Positions 32,503 to 39,166 of a stretch of 39,166 bases of DNA are shown here, piece by piece. The first letter of the stretch is position 1; each line of letters opens with the position of its first letter. The stretch comes from MGOM01 sp035693825 (lineage in GTDB: Bacteria > Chloroflexota > Anaerolineae > Anaerolineales > E44-bin32): the NCBI GenBank assembly GCA_035693825.1, contig DASSGB010000257.1, forward strand, positions 1 to 39,166, read 5' to 3'. The notes below the pieces were generated by a model that ran no database searches, was not told the DNA's origin, and saw only the letters and a program-made list of their open reading frames with translations. The position numbers were made by a program, and so were the translations under genes.

Positions 32503-33507
32503 ATGAGCAACGTGGCCGAATCTAAGCACCTCACCAGGCTCAGCGCCGGGAGCGGGGCAGCGGCCGGCGATCGCCGTAGAAGGGCGGGGACGGCGCGCGG
32601 CCAGGGACTGGTCGAGTTCATGCTCGTTCTCCCCATCCTGTTGCTGTTGATCCTGGGCACGATCGAGCTCGGCCGCATGTTCCTGATCCTTACCGAAGCC
32701 ACCTCCGCCAGCCGTGAGGCCAGCCGCTACGGGGCCTCGGTGGGATCGGACGGTATGGGCGGCCTGCGCTATCTCGACTGCGTCGGGATGCGGGATGCGG
32801 CCCGGCGCATGTTCGTCATGAGCGACGTCCCCGACAGCGCCATCGCCATCTCCTGGGATCATGGAGACACCTCGCAGACGTTCGCCACCTGCGCCGCACC
32901 GCCGTCGGTCGCCGATATCGAGCTCGGCGATCGAGTCGTCGTGTCGGTCACGTTGCTCTACGCCCCTATCGTTCCTCTTGTTCCGCTTCCGCCGATTCCC
33001 ATCAACTCGGAGACGGCCCGCACCATCCTGATCGACATCGCCGCCGGCCCGACGGCCACCGTTGGCCCGCCCTCGGTTCCGACCAGCACCTTCACTCTCG
33101 GCCCTACGCCCACAGCCTCGGACACGCCCACGCCTTCCGACACACCGACGGCCGGTCCGTCGCCGACACCGACCATCACCGACACCCCGCTGCCCACCAA
33201 CACGTCTCTGCCGACGCGCACGCCCATCCCATCGCCAGGCGGTTTCCAGGTTACCGTCAACTGTACGAACGGTCAGGTCCGCTTCAACTGGAACAGCGTG
33301 CCTGGGGCGCATTACTACGGCGTGTATGAGGTCATGGATCCTCCTCCAGACCGGCAGGTGTGCCTGACGAACAAGACCCGCTGCGACTACTCCTCGATCC
33401 CCCTCGACGGACAGTCGCACACGTTCTACGTCGTGGCTTTTGTCTACGGCAACAGGAGCGCCCCTTCCACGGCGATGGCCGTCTCCTGTCCGGCGCCTGG
33501 AGGCTGA
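32503..33507 (+). CDS. TadE-like pseudopilin with PT linker and Fn3-like C-terminus
   Basis: A 334-residue protein. Residues 30-58 (RGQGLVEFMLVLPILLLLILGTIELGRMF) match the TadE/TadG pilin-like N-terminus, with Glu38 as the usual acidic residue. After a beta region comes a long PT/ST linker (about 185-245), then a beta domain resembling Fn3 ('GQVRFNWNSVPGAHYYGVYEV'). Ordinary TadE proteins are far shorter (about 150-200 residues), so the linker and end domain are an addition, likely displayed outside. ATG at 32503, GGGAG upstream, directly after the riboswitch terminator. First gene of a four- to six-gene plus-strand group. Confidence 0.86.
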   Translation: MSNVAESKHLTRLSAGSGAAAGDRRRRAGTARGQGLVEFMLVLPILLLLILGTIELGRMFLILTEATSASREASRYGASVGSDGMGGLRYLDCVGMRDAARRMFVMSDVPDSAIAISWDHGDTSQTFATCAAPPSVADIELGDRVVVSVTLLYAPIVPLVPLPPIPINSETARTILIDIAAGPTATVGPPSVPTSTFTLGPTPTASDTPTPSDTPTAGPSPTPTITDTPLPTNTSLPTRTPIPSPGGFQVTVNCTNGQVRFNWNSVPGAHYYGVYEVMDPPPDRQVCLTNKTRCDYSSIPLDGQSHTFYVVAFVYGNRSAPSTAMAVSCPAPGG

Positions 33508-33508
33508 G

Positions 33509-33952
33509 ATGAGCACGGACGGCCTGCCCCGCCGGATGCCGACCTCCGCCTCGAACCAGCGCGGACAGAGTCTCACGGAGACGGCGATCTTCATCACCAT
33601 GTTGATGTTGTTGCTGGCGGGGGTCATCGACCTGGGACGCGCCTACTACACCTATTTGTCGCTCAAGGACGCCGCCGCGGAAGGCGCCGCCTACGGTTCC
33701 ATCGAGCCCGGCGATCTGACCGGAATCGATGCCCGTGTTCGGGGCGAGAGCCCGGCCGGCCTGATCGACTGGACCGGCGCCACGGTGACCACGACCTTCC
33801 CCGGCGGCGCGGCGTGCCGTGGGTACGGCGTGCGCGTGGAAGTCATGATTACCTACAACTTTCTGACGCCCTTTATTGGAGCCATTGCCGGCTCTCAGAG
33901 CATTCCGCTCCGGGCGAATGTCGTCAACACGATTCTTTCCCCACCATGCTAG
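33509..33952 (+). CDS. TadE-like protein
   Basis: A 147-residue TadE-type protein: RGQSLTETAIFITMLMLLLAGVIDLGRAYYTYLSLKDAAAEGAAYGS is the standard N-terminus with membrane span and 'aromatic-L-x-D-A-A' helix. It ends in a short beta domain with two Cys. One base separates its ATG from the stop of the preceding gene; CTGGAGG lies upstream. Probably a minor component of the same surface assembly. Confidence 0.9.
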   Translation: MSTDGLPRRMPTSASNQRGQSLTETAIFITMLMLLLAGVIDLGRAYYTYLSLKDAAAEGAAYGSIEPGDLTGIDARVRGESPAGLIDWTGATVTTTFPGGAACRGYGVRVEVMITYNFLTPFIGAIAGSQSIPLRANVVNTILSPPC

Positions 33953-33976
33953 TGACGCGGCGGGCAGGAGGCCTTC

Positions 33977-35191
33977 ATGTTTAGTGGCCATCGCACATCA
34001 TCCGAGTCGGGGCAGGCCCTGGTCCTGTTGGCGCTTGCTTTTGTCATCCTGCTCGCCTCGGCCGGCCTGGCGATCGACGGCGGCATGATGTACACCGAGC
34101 GCCGCCGGGCCCAGAACGCCGCGGACGCCGCCTCCATGGCCGGCGCCTATGCCATGCTGAACTCAGGCAACCCGGTTGTCCTCGCCTACGCCAGGGCCCT
34201 CGACAACGGCTACAACAACGATCAGGTCGAGAACTGGGTCGAGGTCTACTGGCCGCCGATCCACGGTCCCACCACGGGTGACTGGAATCACATCGAGGTC
34301 GTCATCCGGGCCAGGGTGGACGCCGTCTTTTCGCACCTGGTATTCCCCGGCCCGCTGGAGAACACCGTCACCGCCATTGCCCGGGCCCGGCCGCCAACCG
34401 CGGAACCCCTTGTGGATGGGCAGGCGCTGGTGGGCTTGGCGCCTCACGGCTGCTCGGTCGTCTGGTCGCATGGCACGAACCTGAGCCTGATCGAGGGCTC
34501 GGGCATCTTCGTCAACTCCGACGATCCCGACTGCGCCATGGTGGCCAACGGCGGCAACGAACTCAACGTGGCCGACGGCAACATCTACGTCGTCGGCGGT
34601 TGGGAGATCGGCAACAACACCACCGTTACTCCGCTACCGATCGCGGGCGTGGATCAAGTGTCGATGCCCGAGGTCGAACCCCCGACCTGCTCGGGCAGCG
34701 CGACCGTCGATCCTGTGCTCGGCACCATGACTCCGGGGAACATCACCAATATCGAGATCAACAACGGCAACTGGACCCTGGCACCCGGGATCTACTGCAT
34801 CGAGGACGACCTGCGCTTCAACGGCGGCTCCATCACCGCCGAGGACGTCATGTTCTACGTCCAGACCGGGACCATCTCCTGGAGCGGCAATGCCACGCTG
34901 CACCTGGACGCGCCGGACGACGGGCCCTGGGCTGGAATGCTGGTTTACCAGAATGCCAATGATACGAACCGGGCCACGCTCAACGGGGGCTCAAACTCGT
35001 ACATCCAGGGCACGATCTTCATCCCCGGCGCCGAAGTTCAGATCAACGGGACCGGCGGCGCCAATGGCCTGCATTCTCAGGTCGTCGCCTACAAGGTAGA
35101 CCTGAGCGGCACCGCCGATCTGCACATCGTGTATGTTCCCGAGGAACAATTCCTCCTGCGGGAGCCGGGAAAGGTGGAGTTGACCGAGTAG
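33977..35191 (+). CDS. TadG-like pilus protein with beta-helix-like body
   Basis: A 404-residue protein with the putative Flp pilus-assembly TadG signature: SGQALVLLALAFVILLASAGLAIDGG, followed by RRRAQNAADAASMAGA (43-57). The remainder (about 150-390) is Gly/Asn/Thr-rich with repeated strands (GGNELNVADGNIYVVGG, GNWTLAPGIYCIEDDLRFNGG, GNATLHLDAPDDG), suggesting a right-handed beta-helix or bactofilin-like fold. GGAGG near 33968 precedes the ATG. Likely surface exposed and anchored by its N-terminal span. Confidence 0.87.
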   Translation: MFSGHRTSSESGQALVLLALAFVILLASAGLAIDGGMMYTERRRAQNAADAASMAGAYAMLNSGNPVVLAYARALDNGYNNDQVENWVEVYWPPIHGPTTGDWNHIEVVIRARVDAVFSHLVFPGPLENTVTAIARARPPTAEPLVDGQALVGLAPHGCSVVWSHGTNLSLIEGSGIFVNSDDPDCAMVANGGNELNVADGNIYVVGGWEIGNNTTVTPLPIAGVDQVSMPEVEPPTCSGSATVDPVLGTMTPGNITNIEINNGNWTLAPGIYCIEDDLRFNGGSITAEDVMFYVQTGTISWSGNATLHLDAPDDGPWAGMLVYQNANDTNRATLNGGSNSYIQGTIFIPGAEVQINGTGGANGLHSQVVAYKVDLSGTADLHIVYVPEEQFLLREPGKVELTE

Positions 35192-35245
35192 CTGGACCGG
35201 AGGCGGATCCGTGTCGCGGGGAGCAAGCCGATAGGAGTCGCCGTC

Positions 35246-35545
35246 ATGAGCTTGGCCTATCCGATATGGTTGTTTTTTGCCGCCTTCTTCTTCTACTATG
35301 CCTACGCCCACTGGCGTGAGGCGGAGGTCCAGGTGCGTCCGTTCATGATCCGCAGCCGCGAGGGCAGCGGGGTTGTGGACCCGGACCTGGCGGAGGCCAA
35401 CCAGGCCTTCGTGGTAGAGTTCAACGCCAACCTGGCGCGGGCCAACCACGCCAGCCGCGGCCGACACCGGGCCTCGGCCGTCGGGTACATGTTGTCGGGC
35501 CTCGTGGCCCTGGTGTCGATGTTCATGCTGATGGTGCGTGGCTGA
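35246..35545 (+). CDS. Small two-TM protein, paralog A
   Basis: A 99-residue protein with an N-terminal span (YPIWLFFAAFFFYYAY), a charged middle (HWREAEVQVRPFMIRSR) with 'EANQAFVVEFNANLARANHASRGRHRASAVGY', and a second span at the end (MLSGLVALVSMFMLM). No family recognised. It is clearly related to the protein at 36420-36725, sharing WLFFAAFFFY-AY-HWRE, ANQ-FV-EFN and GRHRA--GY-LSG--AL-SMF. AGGAG lies nine bases before the ATG. Confidence 0.78.
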   Translation: MSLAYPIWLFFAAFFFYYAYAHWREAEVQVRPFMIRSREGSGVVDPDLAEANQAFVVEFNANLARANHASRGRHRASAVGYMLSGLVALVSMFMLMVRG

Positions 35546-35567
35546 TCCGGCCCTAGGAGAGGCGTGA

Positions 35568-36203
35568 ATGGCCTTCAGATCTTCCCCGGCGGGTAACCCG
35601 CGGAATCCCGAGCGCTCTACACTGGGCCAACGCATGTCCGGTTCGCGCTCGAACGGGGAGGGGCGAGGGCGGGCCCCCTCCCGGGGATGGAATCCCTCGG
35701 ATGCCGTGGGCTGTTCGCCGGCCTTGATGATGATCGGGATTGCCGTCGGTGGAGTCGGGCTGGCCGTCCTCGCCTTTGGAGGCGTGGGCGGGGCCATTCG
35801 CTCCGATCGCACCGAGGCCGCCGGCGACTCAGCCGCGGAAATCTTCGTCCAGCCGGAAGTCGAGGTCGCCGGGCCGCGGGTCGCGACGCCCGAGGAAGCC
35901 ATCGACGACTACTACGTCTTGCTGCGGCAGGGGATGTACGACGTCGCCTGGACCCGGACGACCCCAGAATTCCAGACGGCCTACTACCCGGGGGGCTATA
36001 CGGACTACCTCCGGGCCTGGATGGGCATGAAAGAGATTGAGGTCTTATCGCGGGACGCGGTATGGGTGCGCGGAGACGAGGCCAACGTCCTGGCCGAACT
36101 CCACGACACCAACACCGATCAGGTCTTCAAGAACACCTATGTCCTGCGTTACGACGAGGCGACGGAAATGTGGTTGATCCAGACCGTCACGACGGTCTGG
36201 TGA
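35568..36203 (+). CDS. NTF2-like domain protein with N-terminal span
   Basis: A 211-residue protein. A disordered Arg/Ser/Pro-rich N-terminus is followed by a Gly/Ala membrane span (about 52-78), then an NTF2/DUF4878-like domain: 'PEEAIDDYYVLLRQGMYDVAWTRTTPEFQTAYYPGGYTDYLRAW' and 'VLAELHDTNTDQVFKNTYVLRYDEATEMWLIQTVTTVW'. It lies between the two paralogous small membrane proteins. GGAGAGG precedes the ATG. Probably extracytoplasmic. Confidence 0.77.
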   Translation: MAFRSSPAGNPRNPERSTLGQRMSGSRSNGEGRGRAPSRGWNPSDAVGCSPALMMIGIAVGGVGLAVLAFGGVGGAIRSDRTEAAGDSAAEIFVQPEVEVAGPRVATPEEAIDDYYVLLRQGMYDVAWTRTTPEFQTAYYPGGYTDYLRAWMGMKEIEVLSRDAVWVRGDEANVLAELHDTNTDQVFKNTYVLRYDEATEMWLIQTVTTVW

Positions 36204-36258
36204 GCCGTCCCTGCCGTCGGCGGTTTCCCTTCCCCTTCTGATCCACAGCACCGGTTGA

Positions 36259-36314
36259 TGCGAATCGCACCCTTGCGGCGCGCCCACATCGTGAGGTGGG
36301 CGTAAGGATTTGCA
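36259..36314 (+). other. Possible structured leader RNA between paralog genes
   Basis: 36259-36266 can pair with 36307-36314 (8 bp, one G-T), enclosing a 7-bp stem (36281-36287 with 36296-36302). It lies in a 216-bp gap, far from coding sequence, about 105 bp before the next ATG. It is not a second GEMM aptamer, as the GCAAA and GAAA-receptor segments are missing. Confidence 0.4.
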
Positions 36315-36419
36315 CTTTGCGGCTGATATAGACTTGTGGGGCCGAGAACGCCTGGCCGGCCCGCCGGTCCGGCATGACGAATCGTGAGGCTCCCGGAGCC
36401 GCCCGAAGGAGATATGCTC

Positions 36420-36725
36420 ATGGTTGCGTACACGTACCCCGTCTGGCTTTTTTTCGCGGCCTTCTTCTTCTACAACGCCTACACCCATTGGCGGGAGGGG
36501 GAAATCGCCATCCGTCCGTTCAGCATGCGCGACAAGCCCGGGGAGAAGCCGGGAGCTCAATCCAAGTTGACCGACGCCAATCAGGAGTTCGTGCGCGAAT
36601 TCAACTCCTATCTGACGAGCGTCAACAAGACCGGCCGAGGGCGGCACCGGGCGATCGCCATCGGTTACACCCTCTCGGGCGTGATCGCCCTGGCCTCGAT
36701 GTTCCTGATCCTGGCGGGGCAGTAA
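36420..36725 (+). CDS. Small two-TM protein, paralog B
   Basis: A 101-residue paralog of the protein at 35246-35545: 'YPVWLFFAAFFFYNAYTHWREGEIAIRPFSMRD', 'DANQEFVREFNSYLTSVNKTGRGRHRAIAIGYTLSGVIALASMFLI'. It keeps both spans and the central helix. The ATG at 36420 has AAGGAG eight bases upstream; the ATG at 36414 is too close to that site. No function known; the spans flank a charged middle, fitting a hairpin membrane protein. Confidence 0.78.
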   Translation: MVAYTYPVWLFFAAFFFYNAYTHWREGEIAIRPFSMRDKPGEKPGAQSKLTDANQEFVREFNSYLTSVNKTGRGRHRAIAIGYTLSGVIALASMFLILAGQ

Positions 36726-36726
36726 G

Positions 36727-36786
36727 ACAGTCGTCAGTCATCAGTCTTCAGTCACCGACGACGGACACCTGATAACTGACGACTTG
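36727..36786. terminator. CAGTC heptamer array folding into a bidirectional hairpin
   Basis: CAGTCGT, CAGTCAT, CAGTCTT, CAGTCAC in seven-base register (from 36728). 36729-36744 pairs with 36769-36784 (16 bp, one G-T). It lies between the convergent stops of the small membrane protein and corrinoid protein genes. Confidence 0.7.
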
Positions 36787-36789
36787 GTT

Positions 36790-37434
36790 TCACCCAACCA
36801 GCCTCTTCGCCAACTCCACGGCGCCGTTGGCGTCCTCCGCGTAGCCATCGGCGCCGATGTCTTTTGCCCAGGAGGCCTTGACCGGCGCGCCGCCGACCAT
36901 GACCCTCACCTTCGGCCGCAGACCGGCTTGATCCAGGGCCTCAATCACCCGGCGCTGGACGACCATCGTGGTGGTCAGCAGCGCCGATAGCCCGACCACA
37001 TCCGCGCCGGTCTCTCGGGCCTTGGCCACAAACGCCTCCACCGGCACGTCCACACCCAGGTCGTACACCTCGAAGCCGCCGGCGGTCAGCATGATTCCAA
37101 CCAGGCTCTTGCCGATCTCGTGGATGTCGCCCTTGACCGTTCCAATGACGGCCACGCCGGCGCGGCTGGCGGTCTGACTCCGGCGCTTGAGTTCGGGCTC
37201 GAGCAGCGCCATGGCGCTCTTCATCGTGCGGCCGGCCATCACCAGATGTGGGATGAAGGCTTCACCGCAGGCGAACTTGTCGCCCACGAGGCGCATGCCC
37301 GGGGTCAGGCCGCGGTCGATGATGGCCAGCGGCTCGAGGCCGGCCTGCAAGGCCCGCGTCGTCAGCGCACGCGCCTCTTCCTGCCTGGCCTGAACGACGC
37401 TTTCAGTCAACTGGGCGAGGATGTCTTCGCTCAT
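36790..37434 (-). CDS. Corrinoid (cobalamin-binding) methyltransferase protein, MtbC/MttC type
   Basis: A 214-residue B12-binding protein. An N-terminal four-helix cap (1-88) leads to a Rossmann domain with D103-x-H105-x2-G108 (GDIHEIGKSLV), His105 being the lower cobalt ligand. 'SALLTTTMVVQRRVIEAL' and 'VMVGGAPV' are also typical. It carries the methyl group between a substrate-specific methyltransferase and a second acceptor. The ATG at 37434 has GAGAGG upstream. It lies downstream of the MttB-like gene on the same strand, separated by a 152-bp gap with a fold-back and heptamers. Confidence 0.94.
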   Translation of the reverse strand: MSEDILAQLTESVVQARQEEARALTTRALQAGLEPLAIIDRGLTPGMRLVGDKFACGEAFIPHLVMAGRTMKSAMALLEPELKRRSQTASRAGVAVIGTVKGDIHEIGKSLVGIMLTAGGFEVYDLGVDVPVEAFVAKARETGADVVGLSALLTTTMVVQRRVIEALDQAGLRPKVRVMVGGAPVKASWAKDIGADGYAEDANGAVELAKRLVG

Positions 37435-37483
37435 GACGCCTCTCAATAAGAATAGCCATCAGCCTGGCCCGAAACAAGGCGCA

Positions 37484-37551
37484 GGGGCACCGGGGCACCG
37501 TGGTCCGGCATTGGGCTTCGGTGCCTTGGCGCCCCGGAGCCCCGGTGCCCC
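37484..37551. repeat. GGGGCACCGGGGC fold-back between corrinoid and MttB-like genes
   Basis: 13-bp exact inverted repeat (37484-37496 with 37539-37551) around 42 bases that themselves contain a shorter CGGTGCC repeat. Could form a large hairpin in the transcript between the two methyltransferase genes. Confidence 0.65.
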
Positions 37552-37557
37552 GATTCC

Positions 37558-37589
37558 TCTGACCACTCGCCACTGACCACTGACCACTA
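37558..37589 (-). repeat. TCAGTGG heptamers starting at the MttB-like stop codon
   Basis: On the minus strand the stop TAG is followed by TGG, TCAGTGG, TCAGTGG, CGAGTGG, TCAGAGG. The array thus begins in register with the stop codon, as at 3709 (CTAGTGG). Confidence 0.75.
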
Positions 37590-39050
37590 CTCCTCCGGCA
37601 ACGGCGGCAATTCATCCATCCCGAATGTTCGCGCCGCGCGCGTGGCGATCTCTCGCAGCTCGTCCTTCAATCGAGGATCGCGCGCCGGCGGCACATACGC
37701 CGCGATCAGCCGCTCGGCCCTCTCTCGCGCGCGCTCGAAGGCCGACAGCGAACCCTTGCTCTGCCAGGCGTCCAGCGAGCCTCGGTCGATGACGTCCGAG
37801 GGCAGGTAGAACTCCTCCTGGAACCAGCGCAGGGTGTGCTCCTGGGCAAGATAGTCCGCCTGATGTCTCAGCTCGCGCATCAGCGTCAGGGCAATCGGAT
37901 CTTCGCGGGCCTGGAGCCCGCCGATCAGACGCTTGGCCATACCGATGATCTCGGCGTCGACCACCAGCTTTTCCAGGGATTGGCAGGATTCGAAGTCGAG
38001 CATGCCCGCCCCGGAGACCATGTTCACTCCTCCGAGGGCCGCCAGCAGCGTGCCGCCGGCCGATTCGAGTCCGGCCTGGGCGTCGACGATCTTGGCATCG
38101 CTCATTCCGAGGTACGCGTGGGTCGGCAGCCCCAGGGCCTTGCCGACCTGCACGTAGGCCAGGTCGATCATCCACGTCCCGACGTCGCCCATGGGCGTCG
38201 TGCCGTGGCGCATGTCGAAGATCGCCGGTGAGCCGCCCCACACGATGGGCGAGCCCGCCCGCGCCAGCTGGCCGATGGTGACGCCGCTCAGGCTCTCAGC
38301 GGTGTGTTGGACGACCGCCCCGGCCAGCGTCACCGGCGCCGTGGCGCCCGCCAACGGCATCGAGATCAGTTCGGCCGGAATCATGGACCGGGCGCAGTCG
38401 ATGAGATTCTGGCACGTCAAATCCGACCAGAGCAGCGGCGGTGAGGGGCACACATCGAAGACCGCCGTCGGTCGAGCCGCCAGCGCCTCATCCCCGCCGG
38501 CGACCGCCGAGAGCAGCTCCTTCATCGTCCACCAGGTGTCTTTGCGGAAGGCGCCGGTGATGATCGGCTTGCGCATGTAGTTCAGCGCCAGGTAGAGGCG
38601 GTACAGGTCGCCGATTTCGCCCGCGACGTCGGCGCAAATCATGGCCGTGCTTTGCGCGTCGATGGACGGGAGCATCTCCACCAGCTGCACGAAGCGCACG
38701 AAGTCGGCCGTCAGGGGCGGGCGTTGCTGCAGGCTGTGCGAATCGAGCAGGGAAATGGCCGCTGATCCCGGGTCGAATTGGACGTGGTCACCGCCGTAGT
38801 GCACAGCTGCCCGGCCATCCAGGTCGTACAGCTCGAACGACCCCGGGGCGGTCGCCAGAGCCTGACGCACGACGCTTTCGGGGATGGAGGCGATCTGCGC
38901 CCCACCGTCGACCCTGGCGCCGGCTCCAGCCAAGATCTCCAGCGCCTCGGCGTTGTGAATCCGGACGCCCGGGTCCACCAGGAGCTGGAAGGCCTCGTCG
39001 AGGATGCGTTGGACCAGGTCATCGGCCAGGAGACGAAGGACGGGTCGCAT
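37587..39050 (-). CDS. Trimethylamine methyltransferase family (MttB-like) protein, non-pyrrolysine
   Basis: A 487-residue member of the MttB family, a TIM-barrel methyltransferase for quaternary or tertiary amines. Recognised by 'RILDEAFQLLVDPGVRIHNAEALEILAGAGARVD', 'VQFDPGSAAISLLD', 'DVCPSPPLLWS', 'GAGMLDFESCQSLEKLVVDAEIIGMAKRL' and 'EEFYLPSDVIDRGSLDAWQSKGS'. There is no in-frame amber codon, so it belongs to the Pyl-lacking subgroup, which includes a glycine betaine demethylase. The ATG at 39050 has GGGAG six bases upstream; the frame is open to 39104. With the downstream corrinoid protein it forms a methyl-transfer pair. No tetrahydrofolate or coenzyme M transferase is in the window. Confidence 0.94.
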   Translation of the reverse strand: MRPVLRLLADDLVQRILDEAFQLLVDPGVRIHNAEALEILAGAGARVDGGAQIASIPESVVRQALATAPGSFELYDLDGRAAVHYGGDHVQFDPGSAAISLLDSHSLQQRPPLTADFVRFVQLVEMLPSIDAQSTAMICADVAGEIGDLYRLYLALNYMRKPIITGAFRKDTWWTMKELLSAVAGGDEALAARPTAVFDVCPSPPLLWSDLTCQNLIDCARSMIPAELISMPLAGATAPVTLAGAVVQHTAESLSGVTIGQLARAGSPIVWGGSPAIFDMRHGTTPMGDVGTWMIDLAYVQVGKALGLPTHAYLGMSDAKIVDAQAGLESAGGTLLAALGGVNMVSGAGMLDFESCQSLEKLVVDAEIIGMAKRLIGGLQAREDPIALTLMRELRHQADYLAQEHTLRWFQEEFYLPSDVIDRGSLDAWQSKGSLSAFERARERAERLIAAYVPPARDPRLKDELREIATRAARTFGMDELPPLPEE

Positions 39051-39166
39051 GAGATGCTCCCAGGCGGCATCGGGCATTGTCGCGTGTTGGGGGCAATAGG
39101 TCAACGCGCCTGCTCTCGAATCGCGGGGAGTTTCATCCGGTCCGGGGCTCTGGGCGGCTCCCCAAG

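Noticed and set aside
36259..36314. Second cyclic-di-GMP riboswitch
   Set aside because: The GGCAAA...GAAA...GCGCAAAGC order of the aptamer is missing.
37587..39050. Pyrrolysine-containing MttB
   Set aside because: No in-frame TAG other than the final stop.
1..39166. tRNA, rRNA, transposase or phage genes
   Set aside because: None found when reading both strands; small non-coding RNAs without strong motifs could still be missed.

Overview
The window is GC-rich and looks like part of the chromosome of an uncultured member of the Chloroflexota (Anaerolineae-like). That placement is inference. It rests on many secreted or lipid-anchored proteins with Pro/Thr 'PTPTPT' linkers and SH3-like domains, a plant-organelle-like GKD P-loop in guanylate kinase, F420-type LLM oxidoreductase and MttB/corrinoid genes, and TATAAT-type promoters placed very close to start codons. 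No rRNA, tRNA, CRISPR array, transposase or phage gene was seen.

Layout. 1-2522: end of a surface metzincin-like protein whose zinc motif has lost its first histidine. 2519-3526 (-): a multi-pass membrane protein. 3739-4806: an ATP-grasp ligase. 4830-4984: a fold-back, MITE-like element. 5033-7585: an MrfA-type helicase carrying an HNH nuclease domain. 7880-11440: a giant Ser/Thr kinase-AAA-TPR regulator. 11487-13045: a radical SAM-HhH protein overlapping a nucleotidyltransferase. 13042-16143 (-): an APH-like kinase with an altered catalytic residue, a stand-alone RAM domain, a formate/nitrite channel and an EamA transporter. 16311-19229: a second, intact metzincin. 19289-20694: VOC protein and lipoyl synthase. 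20773-25581: lipoproteins, a thioesterase, an F420-type oxidoreductase and a small membrane protein. 25703-28162 (-): ferredoxin-NADP reductase, rhomboid protease and guanylate kinase. 28336-31054: FmdB zinc ribbon, an SH3 lipoprotein (-) and an MFS exporter. 31138-31847 (-): a frameshifted YceI lipoprotein. 32335-36725: a cyclic-di-GMP-I riboswitch and terminator in front of a Tad-type (TadE/TadE/TadG) surface cluster with a duplicated small two-TM protein. 36790-39050 (-): corrinoid protein and MttB-like methyltransferase.

The strongest regulatory story is the riboswitch. A well-conserved GEMM-I aptamer is followed by a 13-bp stem and a T6 tract only 14 nt before the first TadE start. This implies that cyclic di-GMP sets expression of a surface or pilus-like system. 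The window holds no TadA/B/C machinery, so that system must be completed elsewhere.

The intergenic DNA is unusual. Eight junctions carry heptanucleotide repeats (TCAGTGG and relatives) or palindromes built from them. Several overlap stop codons or encode the last residues of genes. Four other junctions carry a hairpin with the core ACCCGGTTT/AAACCGGGT. These look like two genome-wide repeat families placed at gene ends, perhaps as terminators or mobile fold-back units.
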